Notes: generated by a model from the sequence alone, not told the origin. A stretch of 6,853 bases of DNA from an uncultured Odoribacter sp. (GCA_905193145.1 CAJJNP010000169.1:1-6853), one strand, 5' to 3'; counted from the stretch's first letter, positions 1 to 6,853 are shown. Made by a program: numbers and translations.

Positions 1-103
1 AAGGTAGGTATTTATTAAATTAACTTCCAAATAAACAAGCAGATTTCTTACTTTTCAGGTGTATTTTTTTATGTTCTTTAGCATAGAAACCGGCTTTTTT
101 CCC

Positions 104-111
104 TATTTTTG
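104..111 (+). promoter_or_regulatory. Putative Bacteroides-type -7 promoter element of serB
   Basis: TATTTTTG fits the Bacteroides -7 consensus TAnnTTTG and lies 20 bp before the serB start. Transcription would then start at about 114-116, leaving a leader of under 20 nt. I see no good TTTG -33 element at the expected 19-21 nt upstream; the nearest is TTTA at 77-80, with a spacer of 23. The call rests on the -7 match and its position only. Confidence 0.5.
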
Positions 112-131
112 CAGGATTAAATGAACTTTTT

Positions 132-1355
132 ATGCAACTGTCAAATACTGAACTCATTCTTATCCGTATTACCGGTGAAGATCGTCCTGGGCTGACGGCT
201 TCTGTGACGGAAATATTGGCAAAATATGATGCTACAATTTTGGACATCGGGCAAGCGGATATTCATAATACTCTTTCGTTAGGCATACTTTGTATGACTG
301 AAGAACAAAATTCCGGATTCATTATGAAAGAGTTACTTTTCAAAGCTTCGTCTTTAGGAGTAACTATTCGTTTTTATCCTATTTCAACAGAGGAATATGA
401 AAGTTGGGTGAAAATGCAAGGAAAGAATCGTTATATTCTTACCTTATTAGGCCGTAAGCTTTCTGCTCGACAGATTGCTGCAACTACCCGTATTCTTGCA
501 GAACAGGGAATGAATATTGATGCGATTAAGCGTTTGACAGGTCGTATTCCTTTAAACGAATGTGAGTCGCGTACACGTGCTTGTATCGAGTTTTCTGTTC
601 GTGGTACGCCTAAAGACCGTATTGTGATGCAGGAACAACTGATGAAACTGGCCAGCGAACTCGAGATGGATTTTTCTTTTCAACTTGACAATATGTATCG
701 ACGGATGCGTAGGTTGATCTGTTTTGATATGGATTCTACGCTGATTGAAACCGAGGTTATTGATGAATTGGCAATACGTGCCGGAGTGGGTGATCAAGTG
801 AAGAAGATAACAGAACGGGCTATGCGTGGTGAAATTGATTTTATCGAGAGTTTTCGTGAGCGTGTTGCTTTGCTCAAAGGCTTGGATGAATCGGTGATGC
901 AGGAAATTGCGGAGAATCTGCCTATAACGGAAGGCGTAGACCGGCTGATGTATGTTTTGAAAAAATATGGTTATAAAATTGCTATTCTTAGTGGTGGCTT
1001 TACTTATTTTGGAAAATATTTGCAGCAGAAATATGGTATAGACTATGTATATGCCAATGAATTGGAAATCATAGACGGTAAACTGACCGGTCGTTATTTA
1101 GGTGATGTAGTGGATGGAAAACGGAAAGCTGAGCTTCTTCGTTTAATAGCACAGGTTGAAAAAGTAGATATAGCACAGACTATTGCCGTTGGTGATGGAG
1201 CTAATGATTTGCCGATGTTAGGTATCGCCGGGTTGGGTATTGCATTTCATGCAAAGCCTAAAGTAGTGGCCAATGCCGAGCAGTCTATTAATACGATCGG
1301 ATTGGATGGGGTGCTTTATTTCCTTGGTTTTAAAGATTCGTATTTGAATATGTAG
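132..1355 (+). CDS. serB: Phosphoserine phosphatase SerB with tandem N-terminal ACT domains
   Basis: It hydrolyses O-phospho-L-serine to serine and phosphate, the last step of the phosphorylated serine pathway, in the cytoplasm. The 407 residues fall into two ACT-like domains (about 7-85, with GEDRPGL, and about 99-180) and a C-terminal HAD phosphatase domain. The HAD motifs are complete: DMDST with nucleophile D199 and acid/base D201, S287 in LSGG, K332 in the GKRKAELL stretch, and GDGAND at 354-359. The double-ACT layout resembles mycobacterial SerB2 and is longer than E. coli SerB. ACT domains often bind amino acids, so serine feedback is a reasonable inference. The ATG at 132 is chosen because no in-frame start lies upstream near the -7 element, and the ACT domain begins directly after it. 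The motifs show no sign of decay. Confidence 0.95.
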   Translation: MQLSNTELILIRITGEDRPGLTASVTEILAKYDATILDIGQADIHNTLSLGILCMTEEQNSGFIMKELLFKASSLGVTIRFYPISTEEYESWVKMQGKNRYILTLLGRKLSARQIAATTRILAEQGMNIDAIKRLTGRIPLNECESRTRACIEFSVRGTPKDRIVMQEQLMKLASELEMDFSFQLDNMYRRMRRLICFDMDSTLIETEVIDELAIRAGVGDQVKKITERAMRGEIDFIESFRERVALLKGLDESVMQEIAENLPITEGVDRLMYVLKKYGYKIAILSGGFTYFGKYLQQKYGIDYVYANELEIIDGKLTGRYLGDVVDGKRKAELLRLIAQVEKVDIAQTIAVGDGANDLPMLGIAGLGIAFHAKPKVVANAEQSINTIGLDGVLYFLGFKDSYLNM

Positions 1356-1401
1356 AATCTCTCAATAATTTGATATTAGTAATTTGTATAATTAGCATAA
1401 A

Positions 1402-2652
1402 ATGAAGTTTTCCGAATTAAAACTAAATGACCGCGTACTTGAAGCACTTGATGCAATGAGATTTGATGAGTGTACACCAGTGCAAGAGCAAACGATACCT
1501 GTTATCCTTGATGGTAAGGACTTGATTGCAGTTGCTCAAACAGGTACCGGTAAGACGGCTGCTTTTTTACTCCCGGTATTGAACAAACTTTCTGAGGGTG
1601 GACATCCGGAAGATGCCATCAATTGTATTGTTATGTCCCCTACCCGGGAATTAGCGCAGCAGATTGATCAGCAGATGGAAGGTTTTTCTTATTTTATGCC
1701 GGTATCCAGTGTGGCTGTGTATGGAGGAAATGATGGAGTGCTATTTGAACAGCAGAAAAAAGGACTTAGCCTTGGAGCTGATGTTGTGATTGCAACTCCG
1801 GGACGATTGATAGCTCATCTCAGTTTGGGATATGTGGATTTGTCTAAAGTATCTTATTTTATTTTGGATGAAGCTGATCGCATGCTTGACATGGGATTCT
1901 ATGAAGATATTATGCAAATTGTGAAGTATCTGCCTAAAGAGCGACAGACTATTATGTTTTCGGCGACTATGCCTGCCAAAATCCAACAGCTTGCGAAAAC
2001 GATTTTGAATAATCCGGTAGAAGTGAAGTTAGCTGTATCCAAGCCGGCAGAAAAGATTGTTCAGGCAGCATATGTATGTTATGAAAATCAGAAATTGGGT
2101 ATTGTTCGTAGCCTTTTTGCGGAGGAAGTTCCAGAACGTGTAATCATTTTCGCATCTTCTAAAATCAAAGTGAAAGAGGTTGCAAAAGCTCTTAAAATGA
2201 TGAAGTTAAATGTTGGGGAGATGCACTCGGACCTTGAACAGGCCCAAAGAGAGTTTATCATGCATGAATTTAAGTCGGGTAGAATCAATATTTTGGTAGC
2301 AACTGATATTGTGTCCAGGGGGATTGATATTGATGATATTCGTCTGGTGATAAACTTTGATGTTCCTCATGATAGTGAAGACTATGTGCATCGTATCGGA
2401 CGTACCGCCCGTGCCAATAATGACGGTGTAGCAATTACATTTGTAAACGAAAAGGAGCAGACTAATTTTAAGCATATTGAAAATTTCCTGGAAAAAGATA
2501 TATATAAGATCCCAGTACCATCGGAATTGGGCGAAGCACCGGCGTATAAGCCGCGTAATACTGGGACAGGGAATGGCAATCGGTCACGAAATTTTCGTAA
2601 AGGAGGAGGAAAGAGATCAGGTGGAGATCATCGATCAAAAAGTAGAAAATAA
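1402..2652 (+). CDS. DEAD-box ATP-dependent RNA helicase (RhlE-like)
   Basis: This cytoplasmic helicase unwinds or remodels RNA duplexes using ATP, typically in ribosome assembly, RNA decay or cold adaptation. All family motifs are present in order: Q motif (F21 to Q28), motif I AQTGTGKT (45-52), PTRELAQQ, a GG motif, TPGRL, DEAD (156-159), SAT (187-189), motif V ATDIVSRGID (300-309) and motif VI HRIGRTAR (330-337). Two RecA-like domains therefore span about residues 1-370. The last 30 or so residues are rich in Gly, Arg, Ser and Lys and probably form a disordered RNA-binding tail. The motif spacing looks closest to the RhlE group, but the exact paralogue cannot be fixed, so no symbol is given. 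It starts 46 bp after serB, and no good TAnnTTTG lies in the gap, so co-transcription with serB is plausible. Confidence 0.93.
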   Translation: MKFSELKLNDRVLEALDAMRFDECTPVQEQTIPVILDGKDLIAVAQTGTGKTAAFLLPVLNKLSEGGHPEDAINCIVMSPTRELAQQIDQQMEGFSYFMPVSSVAVYGGNDGVLFEQQKKGLSLGADVVIATPGRLIAHLSLGYVDLSKVSYFILDEADRMLDMGFYEDIMQIVKYLPKERQTIMFSATMPAKIQQLAKTILNNPVEVKLAVSKPAEKIVQAAYVCYENQKLGIVRSLFAEEVPERVIIFASSKIKVKEVAKALKMMKLNVGEMHSDLEQAQREFIMHEFKSGRINILVATDIVSRGIDIDDIRLVINFDVPHDSEDYVHRIGRTARANNDGVAITFVNEKEQTNFKHIENFLEKDIYKIPVPSELGEAPAYKPRNTGTGNGNRSRNFRKGGGKRSGGDHRSKSRK

Positions 2653-2660
2653 CCCTTTTT
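2637..2660. terminator. Weak candidate bidirectional terminator between convergent genes
   Basis: AAAAAG (2637-2642) pairs with CTTTTT (2655-2660) around a 12-nt loop. A T run follows on the + strand, and the same arms read as an A-rich/T-rich stem on the - strand. It spans the convergent stops of the helicase and the lipoprotein gene. The 6-bp stem has a single G-C pair, so it may be no more than AT-rich sequence. Confidence 0.25.
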
Positions 2661-3457
2661 TATTTAGCTGTATAAATTGTTAATTTTCCGTCAAAAGAAA
2701 CCGATAGGTCTGCAATGTTGCATACGGAACTTTCCGGTATACAAACTGTAGCTTGATAATGAAAACCTTTACGATCGACATTTTTGAAATTCATCTCGGA
2801 TAAGATGGATTGTTGTAGGAAGTCGGTGGAAATTACATTTTCAAGCATTTGTTTGGTTATATCACTTGAGAATAAACATTTTCTACCTTCATATATGCAT
2901 ATGTGCATGATGTTGTCATAATAGATATTATCCATACTGATGCCCTCTTCAGAGTAGGTTGTTTTTATTACCTTTATTTTAGAAGGGTTGATGTATACAT
3001 ATGCTCTATAACGGATTCCGTTATAAAAAACTACGCTATCTTTTTGGGTGACTTCTGTATAAATCGGAATGATCTCCACTGGCTTTCCAGAAAATGCCAA
3101 TGAATCGTTCGGATCTTCCGATTTATGAAGTTTTACGATGTTATCTGCCAGAGAATGAAATGAAAAACTGTATTCCGTTTGTTTATCAATTTGATAACGT
3201 GCCAATTCATTGCCAAAAGTATATAGGGTATCTTTTATTATTTTGAAGTATACAGGAGTACTTTGCGAATTTGCATAATAAATTGTATCACCTTTGATAA
3301 ACAGTAAAGGAATGTCACTCTCATCATCGATCCAGATTCCCTGCATCAATTCTTTGGCTTTGACATTTTCTGATTGCTCTAAAGAGTTTTGCTTTTTAGT
3401 ATTATTGCACGCTATCAACAAAATCGTCAATAACGATGTCGTTATAAACTTAATCAT
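2660..3457 (-). CDS. Putative lipoprotein of unknown function, DUF4738-like
   Basis: The 265-residue protein begins with a lipoprotein signal, a hydrophobic stretch ending in LLIAC with lipidated C17. Residues +2 onward (NNTKKQ) lack the acidic stretch typical of Bacteroides surface export, so a periplasm-facing location is more likely, though unproven. An early segment (G40-I-W to about 82, with GDTIYY and KDTLY) is predicted beta-rich and resembles the Bacteroidales DUF4738 family; I recognise this from general pattern and not from an alignment. The C-terminal part has two similar motifs, CIYEGRKC (187-194) and CIPESSVC (239-246), both C-I-x-E-x3-C, which could form disulfides or bind a ligand. 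The gene follows ugd after 36 bp on the same strand and may have its own promoter. It is the last gene of the run; a role in polysaccharide export is possible but unsupported. Confidence 0.8.
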   Translation of the reverse strand: MIKFITTSLLTILLIACNNTKKQNSLEQSENVKAKELMQGIWIDDESDIPLLFIKGDTIYYANSQSTPVYFKIIKDTLYTFGNELARYQIDKQTEYSFSFHSLADNIVKLHKSEDPNDSLAFSGKPVEIIPIYTEVTQKDSVVFYNGIRYRAYVYINPSKIKVIKTTYSEEGISMDNIYYDNIMHICIYEGRKCLFSSDITKQMLENVISTDFLQQSILSEMNFKNVDRKGFHYQATVCIPESSVCNIADLSVSFDGKLTIYTAK

Positions 3458-3461
3458 CTAT

Positions 3462-3481
3462 TTAATTTTGTGCAAAATTAA
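3462..3481. repeat. Perfect 9-bp inverted repeat upstream of the lipoprotein gene
   Basis: TTAATTTTG (3462-3470) and CAAAATTAA (3473-3481) are exact reverse complements separated by TG. The repeat ends 5 bp before the lipoprotein start codon and covers its candidate -7 element. It could be an operator for a dimeric regulator, or a chance result of AT-rich promoter sequence. Confidence 0.6.
3473..3480 (-). promoter_or_regulatory. Putative -7 promoter element of the lipoprotein gene
   Basis: Read on the - strand this is TAATTTTG, an exact fit to TAnnTTTG. ATTG at 3502-3505 (three of four matches to TTTG) lies 21 nt upstream, inside the 3' end of ugd. The predicted start would leave a leader of roughly 8-10 nt. 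This would allow the lipoprotein gene to be expressed separately from the capsule operon. Confidence 0.45.
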
Positions 3482-3493
3482 GCAATTATCTTT

Positions 3494-4807
3494 TCATTTC
3501 CCAATACAACGGTATATGAATCCTTGCTCTTCCATTTCTTTTTTATCATAAATGTTACGACCATCCAAAACAATAGGTTGCGTCATTGTTTTTTTAATAA
3601 CTGGCCATGATGGTAAACGAAATTCTTTCCATTCGGTGACTAACATCAAAACATCGGTATCAAGTACGGCATCATACATGTCGTGTGCATAATATACACT
3701 GTCTCCGATTCTTCTTTTACATTCTTCCATAGCTGCCGGATCATATACCCGAATTTTACAACCGTCCTGTCTTAACTTGTCTATGAGGACCAATGCGGGT
3801 GCTTCACGCATATCATCAGTTTCGGGTTTGAAAGCGAGTCCCCAAATTGCTATCGTTTTATCCTTTAACTTATTATTGAATAATTTCAAAAGCTTTTCAA
3901 ATAAAGCACTTTTTTGTATTTCATTGACCTCTTCTACAGCACGTAATACGCGCATGTCATATCCGTTTTGTTCTGCTGTCTTTATCAAAGCCTTGACATC
4001 TTTTGGAAAACAAGAGCCTCCATATCCTATTCCCGGATAAAGGAACTTACGTCCGATTCGAGTATCTGAACCAATACCACTGCGTACCATATTTACATCT
4101 GCCCCGACAAGTTCACATAGATTGGCTATGTCATTCATAAAGCTGATACGGGTAGCTAACATTGAATTAGCTGCATATTTAGTCATTTCTGCCGAAGGGA
4201 TATCCATAAAAATGACACGGAAATTATTTAGCAAGAATGGTTTGTATAGTTTAGACATAATTTTTTTAGCACGTTCAGACTCCACTCCTACTACTACACG
4301 ATCCGGACTCATAAAATCACTAATGGCATTTCCCTCTTTTAAGAATTCCGGATTGGAAGCAACATCAAATTCTATTGTTACTCCTCTTTGGTCTAATTCT
4401 TTCTGGATAACATTACGTACTTTTTGTGCTGTTCCAACGGGTACGGTACTTTTGGTGACCACTAATTTGTATTTGTTCATGTTTTGTCCGATAGTACGTG
4501 CTACGGCAAGTACATAACTAAGATCGGCACTTCCATCTTCATCAGGAGGAGTACCAACTGCGCTAAAGATAACTTCCACATCATTAAGACAACTTTCTAA
4601 AGAAGTTGTAAATTTCAGGCGTCCTGATTTTGTATTGCGGAGTACCATCTCTTCCAATCCAGGCTCATAAATAGGAATCACTCCCTCTTCAAGAGCTTTT
4701 ATTTTTTTTATATTGGTATCAACACATGTTACATCCACACCTATTTCTGCAAAACAAGTCCCTGTAACTAGTCCGACATATCCAGTTCCTACAATTGCTA
4801 TTTTCAT
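3494..4807 (-). CDS. ugd: UDP-glucose 6-dehydrogenase
   Basis: It oxidises UDP-glucose twice with NAD+ to give UDP-glucuronate, the precursor of uronic acids in capsules, in the cytoplasm. The 437 residues show the N-terminal NAD-binding GTGYVG (7-12), SNPEFLKEG with E154 and K157, MTKYAANSM with K210 and N214, and GGSCFPKD with catalytic C266 and D270. The spacing K210/N214/C266/D270 equals that of the characterised Streptococcus pyogenes enzyme (K204/N208/C260/D264). The GSCFPKD signature favours UDP-glucose over the ManNAc dehydrogenase WecC. The C-terminal UDP-binding domain ends in LDGRNIYD and a short tail, so the gene is full length. ATG at 4807 directly precedes the KIAIVGTGYVG strand. 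It follows rfbC after 21 bp, so it is probably translated from the same operon. Confidence 0.95.
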   Translation of the reverse strand: MKIAIVGTGYVGLVTGTCFAEIGVDVTCVDTNIKKIKALEEGVIPIYEPGLEEMVLRNTKSGRLKFTTSLESCLNDVEVIFSAVGTPPDEDGSADLSYVLAVARTIGQNMNKYKLVVTKSTVPVGTAQKVRNVIQKELDQRGVTIEFDVASNPEFLKEGNAISDFMSPDRVVVGVESERAKKIMSKLYKPFLLNNFRVIFMDIPSAEMTKYAANSMLATRISFMNDIANLCELVGADVNMVRSGIGSDTRIGRKFLYPGIGYGGSCFPKDVKALIKTAEQNGYDMRVLRAVEEVNEIQKSALFEKLLKLFNNKLKDKTIAIWGLAFKPETDDMREAPALVLIDKLRQDGCKIRVYDPAAMEECKRRIGDSVYYAHDMYDAVLDTDVLMLVTEWKEFRLPSWPVIKKTMTQPIVLDGRNIYDKKEMEEQGFIYRCIGK

Positions 4808-4828
4808 TTTTTTATGTTTTTGGAGGAG

Positions 4829-5377
4829 TTATACAAAATATTCAGCTTCTTGAAAAATCTTAGCCTGCCTGTCTTTTTCAGACATAATAATTTGAAAATC
4901 GGCTATTGGCCAATCAATGCCTAATGCATTATCGCAATATAAAATGGATCTTTCTGCTTGTGGGTTATATATATTATCAACTTTATATGTGAAGATTACT
5001 TCTTCGCTTAATACCAAAAATCCATGGGCAAAACCACGTGGAATGAAAAATTGGCGTTTGTTGTCTTCAGTTAACAATACGCTTACGTATTTTCCAAATG
5101 TAGATGATGATTGACGTAAATCTACTGCAACATCTAATACTTCACCTTTAATGACGCGTACCAATTTTGCTTGGCTATATTCACCTGTCTGATAATGTAA
5201 TCCTCGTAATACACCGAATGACGATTTGGATTCATTATCTTGTATAAAGTCTACTTTTCCGATATGTTTTTCGAATTCTTCTTTTTTTAAAGACTCCATA
5301 AAGTATCCTCCACTATCAGAAAATACTTTCGGCTCTATCAGCCATACACCATCAATTTCTGTTTGTATATAATTCAT
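4829..5377 (-). CDS. rfbC: dTDP-4-dehydrorhamnose 3,5-epimerase
   Basis: This cytoplasmic cupin enzyme epimerises C3 and C5 of dTDP-4-dehydro-6-deoxyglucose on the way to dTDP-L-rhamnose. At 182 residues it has the usual RmlC length. Visible motifs are QDNESKSSFGVLRGLHYQ (46-63) with the likely catalytic base H61, K71 in QAKLVRV, GEVLDVAVDLR with D86, the IPRGFAHGF strand (112-120) and Y131 in FTYKVDN. It begins 2 bp after the stop of the wzi-like gene, which suggests translational coupling. Its usual partners rfbA, rfbB and rfbD are absent here and would have to be elsewhere in the locus or genome. A related dTDP-sugar epimerase with another final product cannot be excluded. Confidence 0.93.
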   Translation of the reverse strand: MNYIQTEIDGVWLIEPKVFSDSGGYFMESLKKEEFEKHIGKVDFIQDNESKSSFGVLRGLHYQTGEYSQAKLVRVIKGEVLDVAVDLRQSSSTFGKYVSVLLTEDNKRQFFIPRGFAHGFLVLSEEVIFTYKVDNIYNPQAERSILYCDNALGIDWPIADFQIIMSEKDRQAKIFQEAEYFV

Positions 5378-5379
5378 TT

Positions 5380-6777
5380 TCAGAATTTTTTATGAACTTT
5401 GACTTGCAAGCCTAAATTATCGCCATAAATGTCTCCAATATCAAATGCTGCTGAAGCGGTAAAGCTCCAACCTTTCCATTTATTTGGGATATATTTAAAC
5501 TCTGCAAAAGTAGAAAAATTTTCTAAGATTTCAGGGATTGGCTTAAAGGGAGTTCCCCATGTACGATTAAATGATAGTTTAGCACGATAAGTCCATTCAT
5601 TACTAATGTCGCCACTCCAACCTAAATGGATAGCTTTAACACGGTTATATTGAAAAGCAAGGTTTCCATTGTTATTATAAATAGGTGAAGCAACTAATGG
5701 ATTACCCATGCTCATACCCCAATGTGACCATCCGGGATAGATAACGTGGTTATAATAATTATCTGCACCTCCGGTTTTTTTTGCTGCTGAGAAATCTTTT
5801 CCATGTAATGGTCCACTTTGGTTGGTAGATTGGTAATATTCTAGAATAATATTATTAATAATTTGTTTTTTATCAATTTTATATTCAATCCCCCAAAGTC
5901 CATCCATACCATTTAATTTTCCCATACCTGATAAGTCGTCATAATAGTTTTCCAAATAAATGGAACATAAAATATTTTTATTCTGATATGTCAGCTTTAG
6001 ATGTTCACTACCTAAATAATTTCCATCAAAATATTCTCCTTCTCCACTATTTCTAGGAATAAAAGCGTTTAAATAATCCTTCCAACTATTTCCTAAATTA
6101 CCACTCCGTGGTCCTCTAGTTGCGTATCCACCGAACTGATCGTCCATACGTATCCCCGCGTCAAATAACCAATGTCTCTCGGGATTTCCAAAACGAAAAT
6201 AAATACTTTTATGGTGAAATTTTGTTTTTTTTACATATGAATATACTTCTCCAACATTTCTTTCTTGATATTTACCATCAGTAAACCAACCATATGAGAC
6301 TTTTACTTTAAGTTGAATGCCTGGAGTTAAATGGATATAATCTAAAATACCTACACAAATTTGCGGTATAGGGCGCGCATTACTCGACCAAACAAGTCCA
6401 CCACTACTCAATAATGGATTCAAATACTCCGTAATTAGTTCTCGATTCCCTCCCCATATTCCTATCCATTTATAACGGATATCAGCATATGCTTGTTGTA
6501 TAATAAAAGTGGAACTTCCTCCTGTTGCTATGGCTAAATTTAGTTCGCTTTCAATTTTCCATGAATGAACCTTTTTTTTATAAGATATTCCTCCTTTAAT
6601 GTATGTGTTGTTATTAAGGGAAGATAATCCATGTTGATTACTTACTTGCCATAATGGAGTATTCTCTCCTACATGTACAGTGGTACCGTATTCAATAAAT
6701 GTATTAGGTTTCTGGGTATTACCAATCATTGGTATTAATAATAGTAGGAATAGTGATATGATTTTACTTATTTTCAA
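5380..6777 (-). CDS. Capsule assembly Wzi-family outer-membrane protein
   Basis: The protein has 465 residues and an N-terminal signal peptide (MKISKIISLFLLLLIP, cleavage near IGNTQ). Many alternating, aromatic-rich strands follow, and it ends in a terminal Phe (QVKVHKKF), as expected for an outer-membrane beta-barrel. The start (YGTTVHVGENTPLWQV), the WKIESELNLAIA and QQAYADIRYKWIGIWGGNRE segments and the total length fit the Wzi family, whose Klebsiella/E. coli members help hold capsule on the cell surface. The start is TTG at 6777. No ATG lies upstream in frame, and the next Met (residue 17) would destroy the signal peptide. The gene sits 11 bp after the sugar-transferase stop and 2 bp before rfbC. 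Parts are very AT-rich: 10 G/C in 60 at 5821-5880 and 14 in 60 at 6181-6240, against 27 in 60 in a serB stretch (1081-1140). This hints at transfer with the capsule locus. Confidence 0.85.
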   Translation of the reverse strand: MKISKIISLFLLLLIPMIGNTQKPNTFIEYGTTVHVGENTPLWQVSNQHGLSSLNNNTYIKGGISYKKKVHSWKIESELNLAIATGGSSTFIIQQAYADIRYKWIGIWGGNRELITEYLNPLLSSGGLVWSSNARPIPQICVGILDYIHLTPGIQLKVKVSYGWFTDGKYQERNVGEVYSYVKKTKFHHKSIYFRFGNPERHWLFDAGIRMDDQFGGYATRGPRSGNLGNSWKDYLNAFIPRNSGEGEYFDGNYLGSEHLKLTYQNKNILCSIYLENYYDDLSGMGKLNGMDGLWGIEYKIDKKQIINNIILEYYQSTNQSGPLHGKDFSAAKKTGGADNYYNHVIYPGWSHWGMSMGNPLVASPIYNNNGNLAFQYNRVKAIHLGWSGDISNEWTYRAKLSFNRTWGTPFKPIPEILENFSTFAEFKYIPNKWKGWSFTASAAFDIGDIYGDNLGLQVKVHKKF

Positions 6778-6788
6778 TGTGTTGAATA

Positions 6789-6853
6789 TTATTGTTTTTT
6801 TATCATAACTCCTATAGTGCGAAGCATAATTTTTATATCTAATGCTATAGACC
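6789..6853 (-). CDS. C-terminal end of a probable undecaprenyl-phosphate sugar transferase (partial)
   Basis: Reading on the - strand from the window edge, an open frame gives SIALDIKIMLRTIGVMIKKQ and stops at TAA (6789-6791). The WSxxLDIKIxxxT-type ending is characteristic of polyprenyl glycosylphosphotransferases (WbaP/WcaJ type), which start polysaccharide units by moving a sugar phosphate to undecaprenyl phosphate at the inner membrane. Only about 21 codons are visible, so the catalytic domain and sugar specificity cannot be judged. The position right before a wzi-like gene supports the call. The rest lies beyond the right edge. Confidence 0.6.
   Translation of the reverse strand, partial: SIALDIKIMLRTIGVMIKKQ

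Noticed and set aside
1..103. Possible RNA gene or riboswitch before serB
   Set aside because: The region is AT-rich with no convincing stem or known aptamer pattern, and the predicted transcription start lies downstream of it.
20..247. Open frame on the - strand overlapping the serB start
   Set aside because: It overlaps the conserved serB N terminus and the promoter, its lysine-rich end matches no family I know, and it has no promoter of its own.
1356..1401. Possible separate promoter for the helicase
   Set aside because: TAATTTG-like strings occur but none has the TAnnTTTG spacing, so I did not call a promoter.
2477..2683. Open frame on the + strand in another frame at the helicase 3' end
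   Set aside because: It overlaps the helicase basic tail and shows no family features; the AGGAGGAGG near 2600 encodes glycines of the helicase tail and is not a ribosome site.
4122..4517. 131-codon open frame on the + strand inside ugd
   Set aside because: It is antisense to conserved Ugd motifs and has no recognisable domain, so it is a shadow of the real gene.
4821..4828. GGAGGAG-like Shine-Dalgarno on the + strand
   Set aside because: No + strand gene follows it. On the ugd message it reads CTCCTCC, the opposite of a ribosome-binding site, and Bacteroides rarely relies on such sites.

Overview
The window looks like a Bacteroidota chromosome, most likely Bacteroides or a close relative. 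Three things point there. The candidate promoters carry the Bacteroides-type -7 element TAnnTTTG. Shine-Dalgarno sites are missing. The gene families also fit: a SerB with tandem ACT domains, an RhlE-like DEAD-box helicase, a lipoprotein resembling the Bacteroidales DUF4738 family, and a Wzi-family capsule protein. I cannot name the species from sequence alone.

Left part (about 1-2652, + strand): a short leader with a -7-like element precedes serB (phosphoserine phosphatase, last step of serine synthesis). A 46-bp gap separates it from a DEAD-box RNA helicase. Both are ordinary chromosomal genes.

Right part (about 2660-6853, all - strand, transcribed right to left): this is the downstream end of a surface polysaccharide locus. 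In transcription order it holds the last codons of a probable undecaprenyl-phosphate sugar transferase (cut by the window edge), a Wzi-family outer-membrane protein starting at TTG, rfbC (dTDP-4-dehydrorhamnose 3,5-epimerase), ugd (UDP-glucose 6-dehydrogenase) and a small lipoprotein of unknown function. The gaps are 11, 2, 21 and 36 bp, so at least the first four genes look like one operon. The lipoprotein may also have its own promoter, which sits in a perfect 9-bp inverted repeat. Ugd would supply UDP-glucuronate, RfbC would take part in making a dTDP-6-deoxysugar such as dTDP-L-rhamnose, the transferase would load the first sugar on undecaprenyl phosphate, and the Wzi-like protein would act in surface attachment or assembly. 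The product is probably an acidic polysaccharide.

The two halves converge head-on with only 7 bp between the stop codons of the helicase and the lipoprotein gene. I see no RNA genes, insertion sequences, CRISPR arrays or phage genes, and no non-coding stretch over 300 bp. The least explained parts are the lipoprotein with its paired cysteine motifs and the palindrome over its putative promoter. I found no convincing new biological system.
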